Shown: positions 35,200 through 44,816, counted from the first letter of the stretch. The stretch: 62,718 bases of DNA from an uncultured Lachnospiraceae bacterium (GCA_945949045.1 CAMFDG010000008.1:1-62718); one strand, 5' to 3'. The notes: generated from the letters alone by a model not told the origin. Program-made: numbers and translations.

Positions 35200-35951
35200 G
35201 CTTTATCTCCTCCAATATACATCGGTTCAGGCGGCAGACCACTCTCCTTTTTCAAGAACAGAACCACCGCATCCGGTTTCCCGTCGTTCCCGCAAAGCAC
35301 AACCGTCACTCTATCATCCTCTATGCTTACCTCCGGTGTCAGTACGTCATTCTGCAGAGCAGCACGACGATACTCCACCCGAACTTCGTGGGCAGGAAAC
35401 CCCTCCGGCAGATATGTTAATGCCACCTGCACATAACGGCTGTTGTTCATATGCTGGTTAGTATCAATAAAGTAAGCAGGGACTACAAACGGATCCCTCT
35501 TTACACCATCCTTTGGAATTTCAATTTTTCTGGCGCTGCATTCCATAGGAAGCTTCGGTTCCATACCATAAGTATCTGTCATCTCCTGGGGAACCTTTAC
35601 CGGTCTGCCCGTCTTTGTATCAACAAGCACCCAGATTGAATTGGCATAGGCCAGCATCTCGTCCCTTTCATCCCTAAGCACAAAATTCCGATATCCGTAA
35701 AAGCCCTTCATGGCGTATGGCCAGGTCTGAACCTTAATTTTCTCGGCAAGCCCCGGCATGCGTTCCACGCAGAGCTGCCAGGAGGACAGCACCCAGGCCA
35801 GATGCTTTCTTCCCAGGTATTCCACGCCGAGTTTCACGCTTTCCGAATGAAAGACACTGCAGTCCTGAAAATAATCCATCAGCGCCAGCCAGGTCATTTG
35901 CCCCTTTGAGTCAACTTCACTATATCTTACTGTACTGTCAAATTCGTACAT
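35196..35951 (-). CDS. Acyl-ACP thioesterase (FatA/hotdog type)
   Basis: The 251-residue double-hotdog protein has the N-terminal half around 'YFQDCSVFHSESVKLG' and the C-terminal catalytic motif 'PAYFIDTNQHMNNSRYVQVA' with Asn/His in DxNxHVNN-like form. It releases fatty acids from acyl carrier protein, as in plants and Clostridia. It shares the transcript with the CvfB-like gene. A promoter at 36041-36069 gives a leader of about 80 bases. Confidence 0.92.
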   Translation of the reverse strand: MYEFDSTVRYSEVDSKGQMTWLALMDYFQDCSVFHSESVKLGVEYLGRKHLAWVLSSWQLCVERMPGLAEKIKVQTWPYAMKGFYGYRNFVLRDERDEMLAYANSIWVLVDTKTGRPVKVPQEMTDTYGMEPKLPMECSARKIEIPKDGVKRDPFVVPAYFIDTNQHMNNSRYVQVALTYLPEGFPAHEVRVEYRRAALQNDVLTPEVSIEDDRVTVVLCGNDGKPDAVVLFLKKESGLPPEPMYIGGDKA

Positions 35952-36040
35952 TTGCTTTTCCTTCCTTTGTCATGTCCGCTATGCTGGTACAATATCCGAG
36001 CGATACCTTTTTATTCTTATATTTTATTTGTCCCAATCAT

Positions 36041-36069
36041 ATTATACCTGTGAATTTCTTTTTACACAA
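36041..36069 (-). promoter_or_regulatory. Promoter of the thioesterase/CvfB-like operon
   Basis: TTGTGT (36064-36069) and TATAAT (36041-36046) are 17 bp apart on the minus strand. The rest of the gap 35952-36177 is AT-rich with no gene or clear terminator. Confidence 0.6.
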
Positions 36070-36177
36070 CTGTGGCTTATTGTACAGCGGCAGACGCATC
36101 ACGCCAAAATTCTTTCCACTCATTCTTACGTTTTTTCAAGCACTATATTTACCCCCTCATGAATATTGCGGTAAAAA

Positions 36178-36594
36178 CTAATCGCATAGAGAATTTAGAA
36201 ATTCACCGGGAGAACAAACAAATACTGTGGATTTCAAATAGTCTTTTTTGTTTCTTGTTACAATACAGTCAATATCAGATCGGACAGCCGTTTCAACCAT
36301 AACAGCATCCTCGTAGTCAGACAATCCGGAAGATAATGCTTTACGACAGTCAATGCCGGCACTGTCCAATACTTCGAAAAGAGTGAATAATTTGGAAAGA
36401 ATCTTACGAGTTTCTTTATCACTATGTGTAAGCCGGTGAATCAGATAATAAATATCAGTGGAAGATTTTGCAGTGATACATCCGCTGAAACGTTTATTTG
36501 CAACGGCGAGAAATATCTTCTGCGCGTCTTCAGCAAATGGTTCGCGGTTTTGTAAGGCATCAATAATCACACAGGTGTCAATTAAGGCTCTCAT
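36178..36594 (-). CDS. VapC-like PIN-domain toxin
   Basis: The 138-residue PIN protein has the acidic active site residues Asp6 ('MRALIDTCVIIDAL'), Asp47 ('AKSSTDIYYL'), Asp96 ('SDYEDAVMVE') and the late 'CIVTRNKKDY' motif. It is a metal-dependent RNase that the upstream antitoxin should neutralise. Its ATG overlaps the antitoxin stop by ATGA (36591-36594), ensuring coupled synthesis. It is the only toxin-antitoxin pair in the window and may mark a recently acquired spot. Confidence 0.9.
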   Translation of the reverse strand: MRALIDTCVIIDALQNREPFAEDAQKIFLAVANKRFSGCITAKSSTDIYYLIHRLTHSDKETRKILSKLFTLFEVLDSAGIDCRKALSSGLSDYEDAVMVETAVRSDIDCIVTRNKKDYLKSTVFVCSPGEFLNSLCD

Positions 36595-36806
36595 ATATGA
36601 TTTAACCTCTCTTCCTTTGCTTCGGCCAAAGTCATTGTATCCGGAATACTTCCAAACAGCGATTTTGCAATATCAACGCGGTCCTGATAGGGGTTGGTCA
36701 GTTTGGCAACAACCTTTCCATATTGTGTGATATAGATATCTTCTTCTGCTGCAAGCGATAGATATTTGCTAAAATTTGTTTTAAATTCTGTTGCAGTAAT
36801 TGACAT
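36591..36806 (-). CDS. Phd/YefM-family antitoxin
   Basis: The 71-residue protein begins 'MSITATEFKTNFSKYLSLAA', the Phd/YefM DNA-binding N-terminus, followed by 'EDIYITQYGKVVAKLTNP' and a C-terminal toxin-binding region ('IPDTMTLAEAKEERLN'). It neutralises the PIN toxin and should repress their promoter at 36831-36859. The start at 36806 follows AAAGGAGG; an upstream in-frame ATG at 36941 lies within the tRNA-Gln gene and can be excluded. Confidence 0.88.
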   Translation of the reverse strand: MSITATEFKTNFSKYLSLAAEEDIYITQYGKVVAKLTNPYQDRVDIAKSLFGSIPDTMTLAEAKEERLNHI

Positions 36807-36830
36807 AAACCATCCTCCTTTCGTATTATT

Positions 36831-36859
36831 ATTATATCTTAATCGAGCGAATATATCAA
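36831..36859 (-). promoter_or_regulatory. Toxin-antitoxin promoter with direct repeats
   Basis: TTGATA (36854-36859) and TATAAT (36831-36836) are 17 bp apart. Repeated CGTTCGATT and CGCTCGATT lie on either side of the -35 box and could be antitoxin operators. Confidence 0.7.
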
Positions 36860-36897
36860 CAAAATCGAACGATTTTCTCTGTGTAATTGCGACAAAA

Positions 36898-36923
36898 GCC
36901 CCGGCAGATTTCTCTGCCGAGGC
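36898..36923 (-). terminator. Terminator of tRNA-Gln
   Basis: GCCCCGGCAGA and TCTGCCGAGGC pair with one mismatch around TTTC. On the minus strand the stem is followed by CTTTTG, about 10 bases after the tRNA 3' end. Confidence 0.75.
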
Positions 36924-36932
36924 TATGCTTAG

Positions 36933-37004
36933 CTGGCCCACCAGGATTCGAACCTGGAAATGACGGAGTCAGAGTCCGTTGCCTTACCATTTGGCGATGG
37001 GCCA
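36933..37004 (-). tRNA. tRNA-Gln(CTG)
   Basis: The minus strand folds into a 72-nt cloverleaf. The acceptor arms are TGGCCCA and TGGGCCA, the anticodon loop CTCTGAC carries anticodon CTG, and the T arm is CCAGGTTCGAATCCTGG. The discriminator is G and CCA is not encoded. It reads the glutamine codon CAG. A strong promoter lies just upstream and a terminator just downstream, so it is an isolated tRNA gene. Confidence 0.95.
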
Positions 37005-37024
37005 ATGTTGTCTCAACAAATGGT

Positions 37025-37053
37025 ATTATACATGGGCACAGCGCCCATGTCAA
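37025..37053 (-). promoter_or_regulatory. Perfect consensus promoter of tRNA-Gln with palindromic spacer
   Basis: TTGACA (37048-37053) and TATAAT (37025-37030) are 17 bp apart. The spacer is itself an inverted repeat: CATGGGC-GCTGT-GCCCATG (37031-37049), touching both boxes. The leader before the mature tRNA is about 15 bases. Confidence 0.85.
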
Positions 37054-37099
37054 CCCAAAATTCAAAAAAATTATAATTATTCCAAAAATTACAATACAT

Positions 37100-37762
37100 T
37101 CACTCGAAAATCTTCACATCTTTATCAAGCTCTGCGTAGACAACCTCTTCTCCCCACTCCATCTTTGCACTGCCACTGGTTTTCTCCGTAATTTCTTTCT
37201 CCACCTTCTGCAGCATGGGAAGCGGAATCATCACCGAAAGAACCACATCTGCTCCATACTCTGTATGGAGGACGGAGATGCCAAGCTGTGCAAACAGATA
37301 CTGAAGTTTACCAAGACCATTGTAATCGGTCTGTATGAACAGCTTCCTGCCCGGCTTCTTCTCTATTATCACGGATGCCATAAGCCCTGCCTGGGTCGCG
37401 GCCTGATAGGCCCGCACCAGGCCGCCGGTGCCAAGTAAAACGCCGCCGAAATATCTGGTGACAACCACTGCCACATTGGTAATGCCTTCCCGAAGTAAAA
37501 CATCTAACATCGGACGCCCCGCAGTCTGGGCCGGCTCTCCGTCATCCGAGCACCTGGTGAGTTCCTGTCTCTGTCCGATCACAAAAGCGGAACAATTGTG
37601 TCTGGCATCCCAGTATTTCTTCTTCATTTCAGCTATAAATGCCGAAGCCTCCTCCTCCGATTCCACAGGTCTTACCGTGGCAATAAAACGGGATTTCTTC
37701 TCAACGATCTCTCCTTCACCGCCGGTGTAGACCACACGGTATCCCTTCTCATCCATACTCAT
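37100..37762 (-). CDS. YigZ/IMPACT-family protein
   Basis: This 220-residue protein has an N-terminal UPF0029/IMPACT domain with 'VEKKSRFIATVRPVESEEEA', 'RHNCSAFVIG', 'DDGEPAQTAGRPML' and 'VVVTRYFGGVLLGTGGLVRAY', then a C-terminal DUF1949 domain. YigZ relatives are linked to translation control but the bacterial reaction is unknown. GGAG lies 7 bases before the ATG at 37762; extension to 37870 would overlap the PBP gene. Gap 36942-37099 otherwise holds the tRNA and promoter. Confidence 0.9.
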   Translation of the reverse strand: MSMDEKGYRVVYTGGEGEIVEKKSRFIATVRPVESEEEASAFIAEMKKKYWDARHNCSAFVIGQRQELTRCSDDGEPAQTAGRPMLDVLLREGITNVAVVVTRYFGGVLLGTGGLVRAYQAATQAGLMASVIIEKKPGRKLFIQTDYNGLGKLQYLFAQLGISVLHTEYGADVVLSVMIPLPMLQKVEKEITEKTSGSAKMEWGEEVVYAELDKDVKIFE

Positions 37763-37847
37763 CTGTATTCTCCGTGTTTTTATATTTCTTCGGTACCTAT
37801 CCCAGCCCCTTATCTTATTCGTAAGGGACTTGAATCGTGTTTCCGGA

Positions 37848-40541
37848 TCACTGAGGTATCGGAATCTCACCGGGATCTTCTACACCCGGTTCCTCCTCTT
37901 GTGGTGTTTCCTCCGGTTCTTCTATCGGGTCTTCCCCTTCGCCCGGTTCTTCCCCTTCCTCCGGATCCCCGCCTTCCTCCGGATCCTCCGGAACATAGTT
38001 TTCATCGTGGATCGTACAGGTTTTCTCCCTCTGTTCCTTCGATGCGCAGTAGGCATAGTCTGCTGACCCATGCTCCGCACCAACGATAAATACACGCTTT
38101 TCCACCTGATCCTTCGGACAATATTCTCCAGCCAGAGCTCCGGACTCCTTACAGATGGTCAGAACAATGTGATGGTCACAGGTCTCATCCGGCACCGTAT
38201 CCGCTGCAAAATACTCCTTGTAATTCTGCGATCCCCTCGGGTCATGATCACAAACACCCTCCAGCGGAAGGAGACCTGATTTCCTGCACACCGTTTTCTG
38301 GGTAATCCCCTCTGGTTTCGTAAAATCTTTCGGGTTTAGATCCGCATGGAGCCGGCTCATAACCGACCTCCAGAGATTTTTCGGATATGCGGTCGTGCCT
38401 GATGCCTGTTTCGAGTTGTCATCATACCCTCCCCAGGCCACGCAGGTATAATAGGGGGTAAATCCCGCAAACAACGCATCCCGGTTCGCCGTTGTGGTAC
38501 CGGATTTTCCGGCCTGTGCCATCTTCGTGCCGAAGTAAGCGCGGGTTCCGGTTCCACTTGTCATAACATCCTTCATGGCATCCGTGATCAGCCATGCCGT
38601 TTCCTTCTTCAATACCTCATGACGTTCCTTCGTCTCTGTGTTGTCCAGAATCACATTACCGTCGTGATCCAGCACCTGCGTATAAAAGCTGGGTTCAATA
38701 TACTCGCCTTCGTTGGCAATGGCAGCATAGGCTGCCGTCAGTTCCAGATTCGTCACACCGTTGGTAAGGCCCCCCAGGGAAAGTCCCAGATTTCTGTCAT
38801 TGTCATCCAGCGTGGTAAAGCCGAAATCCTCGGCATACTCATAACCCAGATTAACCCCGATATCCTGCAGTGTTTTCACCGTCACTATGTTGATGGAATT
38901 CGTAATTGCCGTGCGGATATTGGTGTAACCCCGATACTTAAAATCATAGTTATTATACGTCTTTTTGCCCACTGTAAAAGGAGCATCATCCTGAACGGCT
39001 GCTAAAGTCTTCCCTCCGGCATCCAGCGCCGGTGCATAACAGGCAATAATCTTAAAGGTTGATCCCGGCTGTCTGCAGGTCTTGGTGGCCCGGTTCCAGG
39101 TACGGTTTCCTGCTTTTTTTCCTCTTCCTCCCACAATGGCACGGACCTCTCCTGTGGATTGGTCTATGATCGTCATAGCAATCTGCGGCTGTGCCGTGTA
39201 GAAAATATACTCCGAATCCTTGATGAACTTGTCTCCCTTTTCCCGGACATCTTTCTCGTATTGGCGAATAGCAGCCTTGCACTCCTTCTTCGTATTAAAA
39301 TTGATGGAGTAGTCCGGATTGTTATTCTTTTCTTTATAGTAAGAAAGCATCGTCTGATTCGTATAGGTCTTGATAGAACCATCCTTCTTCTTAATCTGGA
39401 AAGATAAAAAGAACGAATATTTTGTGCCGGTTACATAATTGGCCGGATTGGCTGCCTCCTCGTCACAGATCTTCTGCACATCCAGATCCTGGGTAGAGCG
39501 GATCGTAAGGCCTCCCTGATAAATTGCTTTGTAGGCATCACTCTCAGAATACCCCTTCTCATTCATCAGATCGTCCACAACATCATCGATCACCGCATCG
39601 ACAAAATAGGTATTCATGGAAGCTGACACAATATCATTGTGCTCGGAAATGCGGTCGTACACATCATCCGCAAGCGCCTCCTCATACTGCTCGTCCGTAA
39701 TATATCCCTGCTCCTTCATCTCATTTAGCACCAGCTTACGCCGGTCGGCATTGGCCTGAGGATGCAGGATGGGATTGTAACCGGAAGGATTCTTGGTAAT
39801 TCCCGCGATCACGGCGCACTCAGAAAGCGTAAGTTCCGACACGTCCTTGCCAAAATAGCGCTGGGATGCTGCCTCAACCCCCAGAGTATTGCTTCCAAGA
39901 TTGATGGAATTCAGATAATTCTCCAGAATCCAATCCTTGTCATTCACCTTCTTCTCCAGTTCAACAGCGATATACATTTCCTGAATCTTACGCTGTACCT
40001 GCCGTTCCATCCGTTCCAGCTTGGAAATCTTTCCTTCATGTTCATTTGCCCACTGCTCAGAAAGCACGTTGTTTTTCACCAGCTGCTGCGTAATTGTACT
40101 GGCTCCCTGACTGAAATCCATTGCCTTGATATCCGCCACAAAAGCTCTGGCAATTCCCTTCATATCTATGCCGTTGTGCTCGTAAAAGCGGGAATCCTCG
40201 ATGGCAACCACTGCGTGCTGGAGATTCTCCGGTATTTCATCCAATGTCACATACTGCCGGTTGGAGCCCGCAGCCACAAGCTTTGCAATCTCACTTCCAT
40301 CACTGGCGAGAACCGTGGTGGAATATCCGGTGGGGATCACATCCATCTCAGAGACATCCGGTGCAGAGGACAATATCCCTTTCACCGCACCAACCACTGT
40401 ACTTACCCCTGCACAACCGGTCACCAGAATCGTGACCAGAAGCAGTTTCAACAGAATTACCCCAAATTTTCTACGTATCTTCACCGGTTTCGCATCAATA
40501 CGACGCGCCCGCTTTTTTAAAGCCGATCTCCCGTAGTTCAT
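37848..40541 (-). CDS. Class A penicillin-binding protein (PBP1A type)
   Basis: The product is about 897 residues. After one membrane span (about 25-50) comes the GT51 transglycosylase domain with the catalytic Glu in 'VAIEDSRFYEHNGID' and 'GASTITQQLVKN', then the transpeptidase domain with SxxK ('PGSTFKIIACY'), SxN ('TNSINIVTVK') and KSG ('QAGKSGTTTANRD'). The last 45 residues are an acidic Glu/Pro/Gly tail. It polymerises and cross-links peptidoglycan outside the membrane. The ATG at 40541 follows CAGGGGG; a start at 40610 has no SD. Confidence 0.95.
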   Translation of the reverse strand: MNYGRSALKKRARRIDAKPVKIRRKFGVILLKLLLVTILVTGCAGVSTVVGAVKGILSSAPDVSEMDVIPTGYSTTVLASDGSEIAKLVAAGSNRQYVTLDEIPENLQHAVVAIEDSRFYEHNGIDMKGIARAFVADIKAMDFSQGASTITQQLVKNNVLSEQWANEHEGKISKLERMERQVQRKIQEMYIAVELEKKVNDKDWILENYLNSINLGSNTLGVEAASQRYFGKDVSELTLSECAVIAGITKNPSGYNPILHPQANADRRKLVLNEMKEQGYITDEQYEEALADDVYDRISEHNDIVSASMNTYFVDAVIDDVVDDLMNEKGYSESDAYKAIYQGGLTIRSTQDLDVQKICDEEAANPANYVTGTKYSFFLSFQIKKKDGSIKTYTNQTMLSYYKEKNNNPDYSINFNTKKECKAAIRQYEKDVREKGDKFIKDSEYIFYTAQPQIAMTIIDQSTGEVRAIVGGRGKKAGNRTWNRATKTCRQPGSTFKIIACYAPALDAGGKTLAAVQDDAPFTVGKKTYNNYDFKYRGYTNIRTAITNSINIVTVKTLQDIGVNLGYEYAEDFGFTTLDDNDRNLGLSLGGLTNGVTNLELTAAYAAIANEGEYIEPSFYTQVLDHDGNVILDNTETKERHEVLKKETAWLITDAMKDVMTSGTGTRAYFGTKMAQAGKSGTTTANRDALFAGFTPYYTCVAWGGYDDNSKQASGTTAYPKNLWRSVMSRLHADLNPKDFTKPEGITQKTVCRKSGLLPLEGVCDHDPRGSQNYKEYFAADTVPDETCDHHIVLTICKESGALAGEYCPKDQVEKRVFIVGAEHGSADYAYCASKEQREKTCTIHDENYVPEDPEEGGDPEEGEEPGEGEDPIEEPEETPQEEEPGVEDPGEIPIPQ

Positions 40542-40577
40542 AAAAACCCCCTGTTCCAAACAGTTATAGTCTATCTT

Positions 40578-40586
40578 ATTATACCA
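40578..40586 (-). promoter_or_regulatory. Extended -10 promoter of the PBP gene
   Basis: TGGTATAAT reads on the minus strand with TATAAT at 40578-40583. A weak TTTCTA lies 17 bp upstream. The start point would be about 30 bases before the ATG at 40541. Confidence 0.55.
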
Positions 40587-40657
40587 AAAAATGTCGAGAA
40601 TAGAAACCATTTTTTATCGACAAAAAAACGGCTGAAAAACGGCAAACCACAGCAAAA

Positions 40658-40743
40658 GTCCCTGACTTTCGTCAGGGACCTGCTGTTGATGTATACTAAA
40701 ACTAAGGGGATTAGATTCACTAATCTAACCAGTTAGATTAGTG
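40658..40743 (-). terminator. Terminator region of the amt-glnB gene
   Basis: Two hairpins follow the stop at 40748. The outer palindrome CACTAATCTAACCAGTTAG... spans 40718-40743 and has no U-run. The second, GTCCCTGAC-TTTC-GTCAGGGAC at 40658-40679, is followed on the minus strand by TTTTG and is the likely terminator. Confidence 0.75.
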
Positions 40744-40747
40744 CATA

Positions 40748-42508
40748 TTATTCAACATCCTGTAATGCTGCAACATCCTCTTCACCGGTACGGATCTTAA
40801 CAACCTTTGCCACATCGTAAACGAAGATCTTACCATCTCCGATATGACCGGTGTAAAGAGCCTTCTTGGCAGCCTCAACAACCTTGTCTACAGGAATCTT
40901 GCTTACAACGACCTCAACCTTGATCTTCGGAAGTAAGGTAGCATCCACTTCAGCACCACGATACTTCTCGCCGGAACCCTTCTGGATACCACAACCCATA
41001 ACCTGTGTACAGGTCATACCGGTTACACCGAGGTCGTTCATAGCTTTCTTTAAATGATCGTATCTTGACAGCTTTGCAACGATAACAACCTTGTAAATTC
41101 CGGTAGCATCATGAGGAACAGCAGAGACAACCTTGACTGCTGCATCTTTCTTCACCTGAGAAGCATCCGCATATTCCGGTGTACCAAGATCGGTGTTCTC
41201 GTTGACATCCATTGTCATTGTATTGGAAACATCCATGATTGCAAAGCCTGAGTATGCAGATGCAAGACCATGCTCTTTTGCATCCAGACCAACGATTTCC
41301 TCTTCCTCAGAAACACGAAGACCAATCGTGCTCTTAATTACAAAGAAGGTAATTGTAATCATAATTGCTGCCCACGCGCCAACGGAAAGAACACCTAATG
41401 CCTGAATGCCAAGCAGCTTAAATCCGCCGCCGTAGAAAAGTCCTTCGCTGATACCGGCCATCTCAAATCCAGGAGCTGTATCTGTAGCAAATAAACCAAC
41501 TGCAAGAGTTCCCCAGATACCATTCATCATATGTACGGCAACAGCACCAACCGGGTCATCAACATGAAGCTTATAATCAAGAAGCCAAACACCAAAGACT
41601 ACAAGTAAACCAGCAACAGTACCAATCACAGCTGCACCTAAGCAATCGGTTACATCACAAGGCGCTGTAATAGCAACGAGACCTGCAAGTGATGCATTCA
41701 GACACATAGATACATCCGGCTTACCATATTTTAACCATGTAAAGACCATACATACAACAGTTGCAACTGCAGGAGCTACGGTTGTGGTAAGGAAAACACT
41801 GGCAAGCTGTGCACCATCGGTACATGCAGCACCGTTGAATCCATACCAGCCGAACCAGAGGATAAAGCATCCTAAGCAGCCAAGTGGAAGATTATGTCCC
41901 GGAAAAGCATTTACCTTCGTGATTTTACCGCTCTTGTCCCTGGTAAACTTACCAATACGCGGTCCAAGAATAGCGGCACCAATCAATGCGGAGATACCAC
42001 CAACCATGTGGATTGCACAGGAACCGGCGAAATCGTGGAAGCCCATCTGTGATAACCAGCCGCCGCCCCAGATCCAGTGTGCCTCGATCGGATAGATCAA
42101 TGCGGAAATAACAGCGGAATAAATACAGTAGGATAAGAACTTTGTTCTCTCAGCCATAGCACCGGATACGATGGTTGCTGTGGTTGCACAGAATACTAAG
42201 TTGAATACAAAATTTGAAAAATCAAAATTTGAATAGCTGGTAAAGATATCAAATCCAGGTTTTCCAATAAAGCCCATGAGATCTTCACCCAGCAGTAATG
42301 AGAAACCGATTAAGATGAATGTTACTGTACCGATACAGAAGTCCATCAGGTTCTTCATCAAAATGTTACCGGCATTCTTTGCTCTGGTAAAGCCTGTCTC
42401 TACCATAGCAAAACCTGCCTGCATCCAGAATACAAGTGCGGCACCGATCAAAAACCAGATACCGTATATGTTTTCGTTGATAAAATCCATTATTTGTTGT
42501 TGATCCAT
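40748..42508 (-). CDS. Ammonium channel fused to a P-II signalling domain (Amt-GlnB)
   Basis: The 586-residue protein has an 11-span Amt/Rh channel in residues 1 to about 425 ('WFLIGAALVFWMQAGFAMVE', 'GFHDFAGSCAIHMVGG', 'HMMNGIWGTLAVGLFA'), a linker of about 45 residues, and a complete P-II domain (about 472-586) ending in the signature 'GDGKIFVYDVAKVVKIRTGE'. The T-loop reads 'GSGEKYRGAEVDATLL': the position of the uridylylated Tyr51 of GlnB is Val, so covalent control by GlnD is unlikely. The P-II part may plug the channel in cis in response to ATP and 2-oxoglutarate. The start at 42508 follows GGAGG. It lies just after glnN. Confidence 0.93.
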   Translation of the reverse strand: MDQQQIMDFINENIYGIWFLIGAALVFWMQAGFAMVETGFTRAKNAGNILMKNLMDFCIGTVTFILIGFSLLLGEDLMGFIGKPGFDIFTSYSNFDFSNFVFNLVFCATTATIVSGAMAERTKFLSYCIYSAVISALIYPIEAHWIWGGGWLSQMGFHDFAGSCAIHMVGGISALIGAAILGPRIGKFTRDKSGKITKVNAFPGHNLPLGCLGCFILWFGWYGFNGAACTDGAQLASVFLTTTVAPAVATVVCMVFTWLKYGKPDVSMCLNASLAGLVAITAPCDVTDCLGAAVIGTVAGLLVVFGVWLLDYKLHVDDPVGAVAVHMMNGIWGTLAVGLFATDTAPGFEMAGISEGLFYGGGFKLLGIQALGVLSVGAWAAIMITITFFVIKSTIGLRVSEEEEIVGLDAKEHGLASAYSGFAIMDVSNTMTMDVNENTDLGTPEYADASQVKKDAAVKVVSAVPHDATGIYKVVIVAKLSRYDHLKKAMNDLGVTGMTCTQVMGCGIQKGSGEKYRGAEVDATLLPKIKVEVVVSKIPVDKVVEAAKKALYTGHIGDGKIFVYDVAKVVKIRTGEEDVAALQDVE

Positions 42509-42529
42509 AACATTTCCTCCTTTTTCAAT

Positions 42530-42587
42530 AAAAAAAGCGACACTTCTCCCGGTATCCACAGCTTCGTGGCTCAAGAAAAATGTCGCT
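42530..42587 (-). terminator. Intrinsic terminator between glnN and amt-glnB
   Basis: AGCGACA and TGTCGCT (42536-42542 and 42581-42587) close a long stem, continued by UUUUUCU against AGAAG, with an inner hairpin CCAC-GAAGCT-GTGG. On the minus strand TTTTTTT follows. It can end glnN, or act as a conditional stop before amt-glnB, whose SD begins 10 bases further on. Confidence 0.75.
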
Positions 42588-42623
42588 ATTTCGTTCATAT
42601 GTTACTTAAATGAATCCTAAGGA

Positions 42624-44741
42624 TTAAACCTCAAAAATCAGATCGCCATAAGAAGGCATTGGCCATACATCCTTGTCAACGATCATCTCAAGCTCATCAA
42701 CAGGTGCACGGAGCGCATCCATTGCTGCCTTAACCGTATCTCTGTAGAATACAGCCTGATCTCTTCCCTCTTCCATGCTGCCGCCTTCTGCAGTGACCTC
42801 CTCAAGCTTGGTTAAAGCTCCCTGAGCCTCAGCAAGAAGAGCTGAGCACTTGGTCAGAAGCTCTGTCTGAACGCTGACATCAGCAGAAGCACATGCGCTC
42901 TTAACGGTATTTAATGACTCGCCAAGAGAGGTTACATACTTGATGACAGCCGGGATGATCTGCTTGCCGGCAATATCGATCATGGTCTTTGCCTCGATGT
43001 TGATGGTCTTAGCATAGGTCTCATACTCGATCTCAACGCGGGACTCCAGCTCAGCCTTTGTAAATACACCGAACTTTTCGAATGCTGCTACAGACTCCGG
43101 AGCAACATATGCAGGGATGGCATCAACCATGGACTTAATGTTCGGAAGGCCTCTCTTCTCTGCCTCTGCAACCCACTCATCGGAATATCCGTTGCCGTTA
43201 AATACGACCTTCTGATGAGCCACCGCATACTCCTTGATCAGATCATGAACTGCAAGTTCAAAGTCATCCGCTTTCTCCAGCACATCACACGCATCGGAAA
43301 ATGCCTCTGCAACAATTGTATTAAGTACAATATTCGGCTGTGCAACAGAATCCTGAGATCCAACCATACGGAACTCGAATTTATTTCCGGTAAAAGCAAA
43401 TGGTGAAGTACGGTTACGATCCGTAGCATCCTTCATAAAGTCCGGAATTGTCTTAACACCGGTTTCCAGCTTTTCGCCCTCTAAGCTGTGGGTTGCTGTT
43501 CCGGTACTTACCAGCTGATTTAATACATCGCCGAGCTGATCTCCCAGATATACGGAAAGGATTGCCGGTGGTGCCTCATTTGCACCAAGTCTGTGATCAT
43601 TTCCCACATCTGCTGCAGATGCGCGAAGCAATGCTGCATGCTCATCAATTGCCTTTAAGATACAGGTCAGAACCAGTAAGAACTGTACGTTCTCATGTGG
43701 TGTAGCACCCGGATCCAGAAGATTAATTCCGTCATCTGTTGTGATGGACCAGTTGTTGTGCTTACCGGAACCATTGACACCTGCGAAGGGCTTCTCATGA
43801 AGCAGACACTGCAGTCCGTGACGTCCTGCAACCTTCTTTAAGGTCTCCATGGTCAGCTGGTTATGGTCAACAGCCACATTACACTCTGCATAGATCGGAG
43901 CCAGCTCGTGCTGTGCCGGAGCTACCTCATTGTGCTGTGTCTTTGCTGCAACACCAAGCTTCCATAACTCCTTATTTACATCCTTCATGTACGCTGCAAT
44001 TCTCTCACGGATTGCACCAAAGTAATGATCGTCCATCTCCTGTCCCTTCGGAGGCATTGCACCGAAAAGGGTACGTCCGGTAAAGATCAGATCCTTACGC
44101 TTTAAGTATTTCTCACGGTCAACAATGAAGTACTCCTGCTCCGGTCCAACAGAAGGTGTAACCTTCTTTGATGTCGTATTACCAAACAGTCTCAGCAAAC
44201 GAAGTGCCTGATCGTTGATGGCTTCCATAGAACGAAGAAGCGGTGTCTTCTGATCCAGGGCCTCTCCTGTGTAGGAACAGAACGCGGTCGGAATGCAAAG
44301 TGTTGCGCCTGCAGCATCCTGACGTACAAAAGCAGGTGAGGTACAATCCCATGCTGTATAACCTCTTGCCTCGAAGGTGGCACGAAGACCGCCTGACGGG
44401 AAGGAAGAAGCATCCGGCTCACCCTTGATCAGCTCCTTACCGGAAAAGCTCATCAGCACCTTGCCATTTGGCATTGGAGCGGTAATAAAGGAATCATGCT
44501 TCTCAGCGGTAACGCCGGTCAGCGGCTGGAACCAATGGGTATAATGGGTAGCGCCCTTCTCGATAGCCCATTCCTTCATCTCATGTGCAATTACATCTGC
44601 AGTCTCAAGATCAAGTTCTTTTCCCTCTTCCATGACTTCATGGAGTTTCTTGTAGACCTTTTTCGGAAGGCGTTCCTGCATTACTGCATCGTTGAATACG
44701 TTCTCACCGAAAATGTCTGCAACGTTAAAATAATCACTCAT
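42624..44741 (-). CDS. glnN: Glutamine synthetase type III
   Basis: The product is about 705 residues, the length of GSIII (GlnN) and far above GSI. Motifs include '[13 protein letters not shown]', '[18 protein letters not shown]', '[20 protein letters not shown]' with catalytic Glu and His, '[16 protein letters not shown]' and '[20 protein letters not shown]'. It makes glutamine from glutamate, ammonia and ATP and forms large two-ring dodecamers. The ATG at 44741 precedes '[15 protein letters not shown]'; a TTG at 44765 is less likely. It has its own promoter and a hairpin in its leader, and it neighbours an ammonium channel, forming an assimilation block. Confidence 0.95.
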   Translation of the reverse strand: MSDYFNVADIFGENVFNDAVMQERLPKKVYKKLHEVMEEGKELDLETADVIAHEMKEWAIEKGATHYTHWFQPLTGVTAEKHDSFITAPMPNGKVLMSFSGKELIKGEPDASSFPSGGLRATFEARGYTAWDCTSPAFVRQDAAGATLCIPTAFCSYTGEALDQKTPLLRSMEAINDQALRLLRLFGNTTSKKVTPSVGPEQEYFIVDREKYLKRKDLIFTGRTLFGAMPPKGQEMDDHYFGAIRERIAAYMKDVNKELWKLGVAAKTQHNEVAPAQHELAPIYAECNVAVDHNQLTMETLKKVAGRHGLQCLLHEKPFAGVNGSGKHNNWSITTDDGINLLDPGATPHENVQFLLVLTCILKAIDEHAALLRASAADVGNDHRLGANEAPPAILSVYLGDQLGDVLNQLVSTGTATHSLEGEKLETGVKTIPDFMKDATDRNRTSPFAFTGNKFEFRMVGSQDSVAQPNIVLNTIVAEAFSDACDVLEKADDFELAVHDLIKEYAVAHQKVVFNGNGYSDEWVAEAEKRGLPNIKSMVDAIPAYVAPESVAAFEKFGVFTKAELESRVEIEYETYAKTINIEAKTMIDIAGKQIIPAVIKYVTSLGESLNTVKSACASADVSVQTELLTKCSALLAEAQGALTKLEEVTAEGGSMEEGRDQAVFYRDTVKAAMDALRAPVDELEMIVDKDVWPMPSYGDLIFEV

Positions 44742-44816
44742 CTTCACAACATCCTTTCTTTTCAAACAATCAAATCCCCTTGATTGTAATCTTATTTTTT
44801 ACATGAGGCCTGAATG

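Noticed and set aside
36807-36941. N-terminal extension of the antitoxin
   Set aside because: It would begin inside tRNA-Gln; the real start at 36806 has AAAGGAGG and fits the family.
37763-37870. N-terminal extension of the YigZ protein
   Set aside because: It would overlap the PBP 3' end, has no family similarity, and the ATG at 37762 has an SD.
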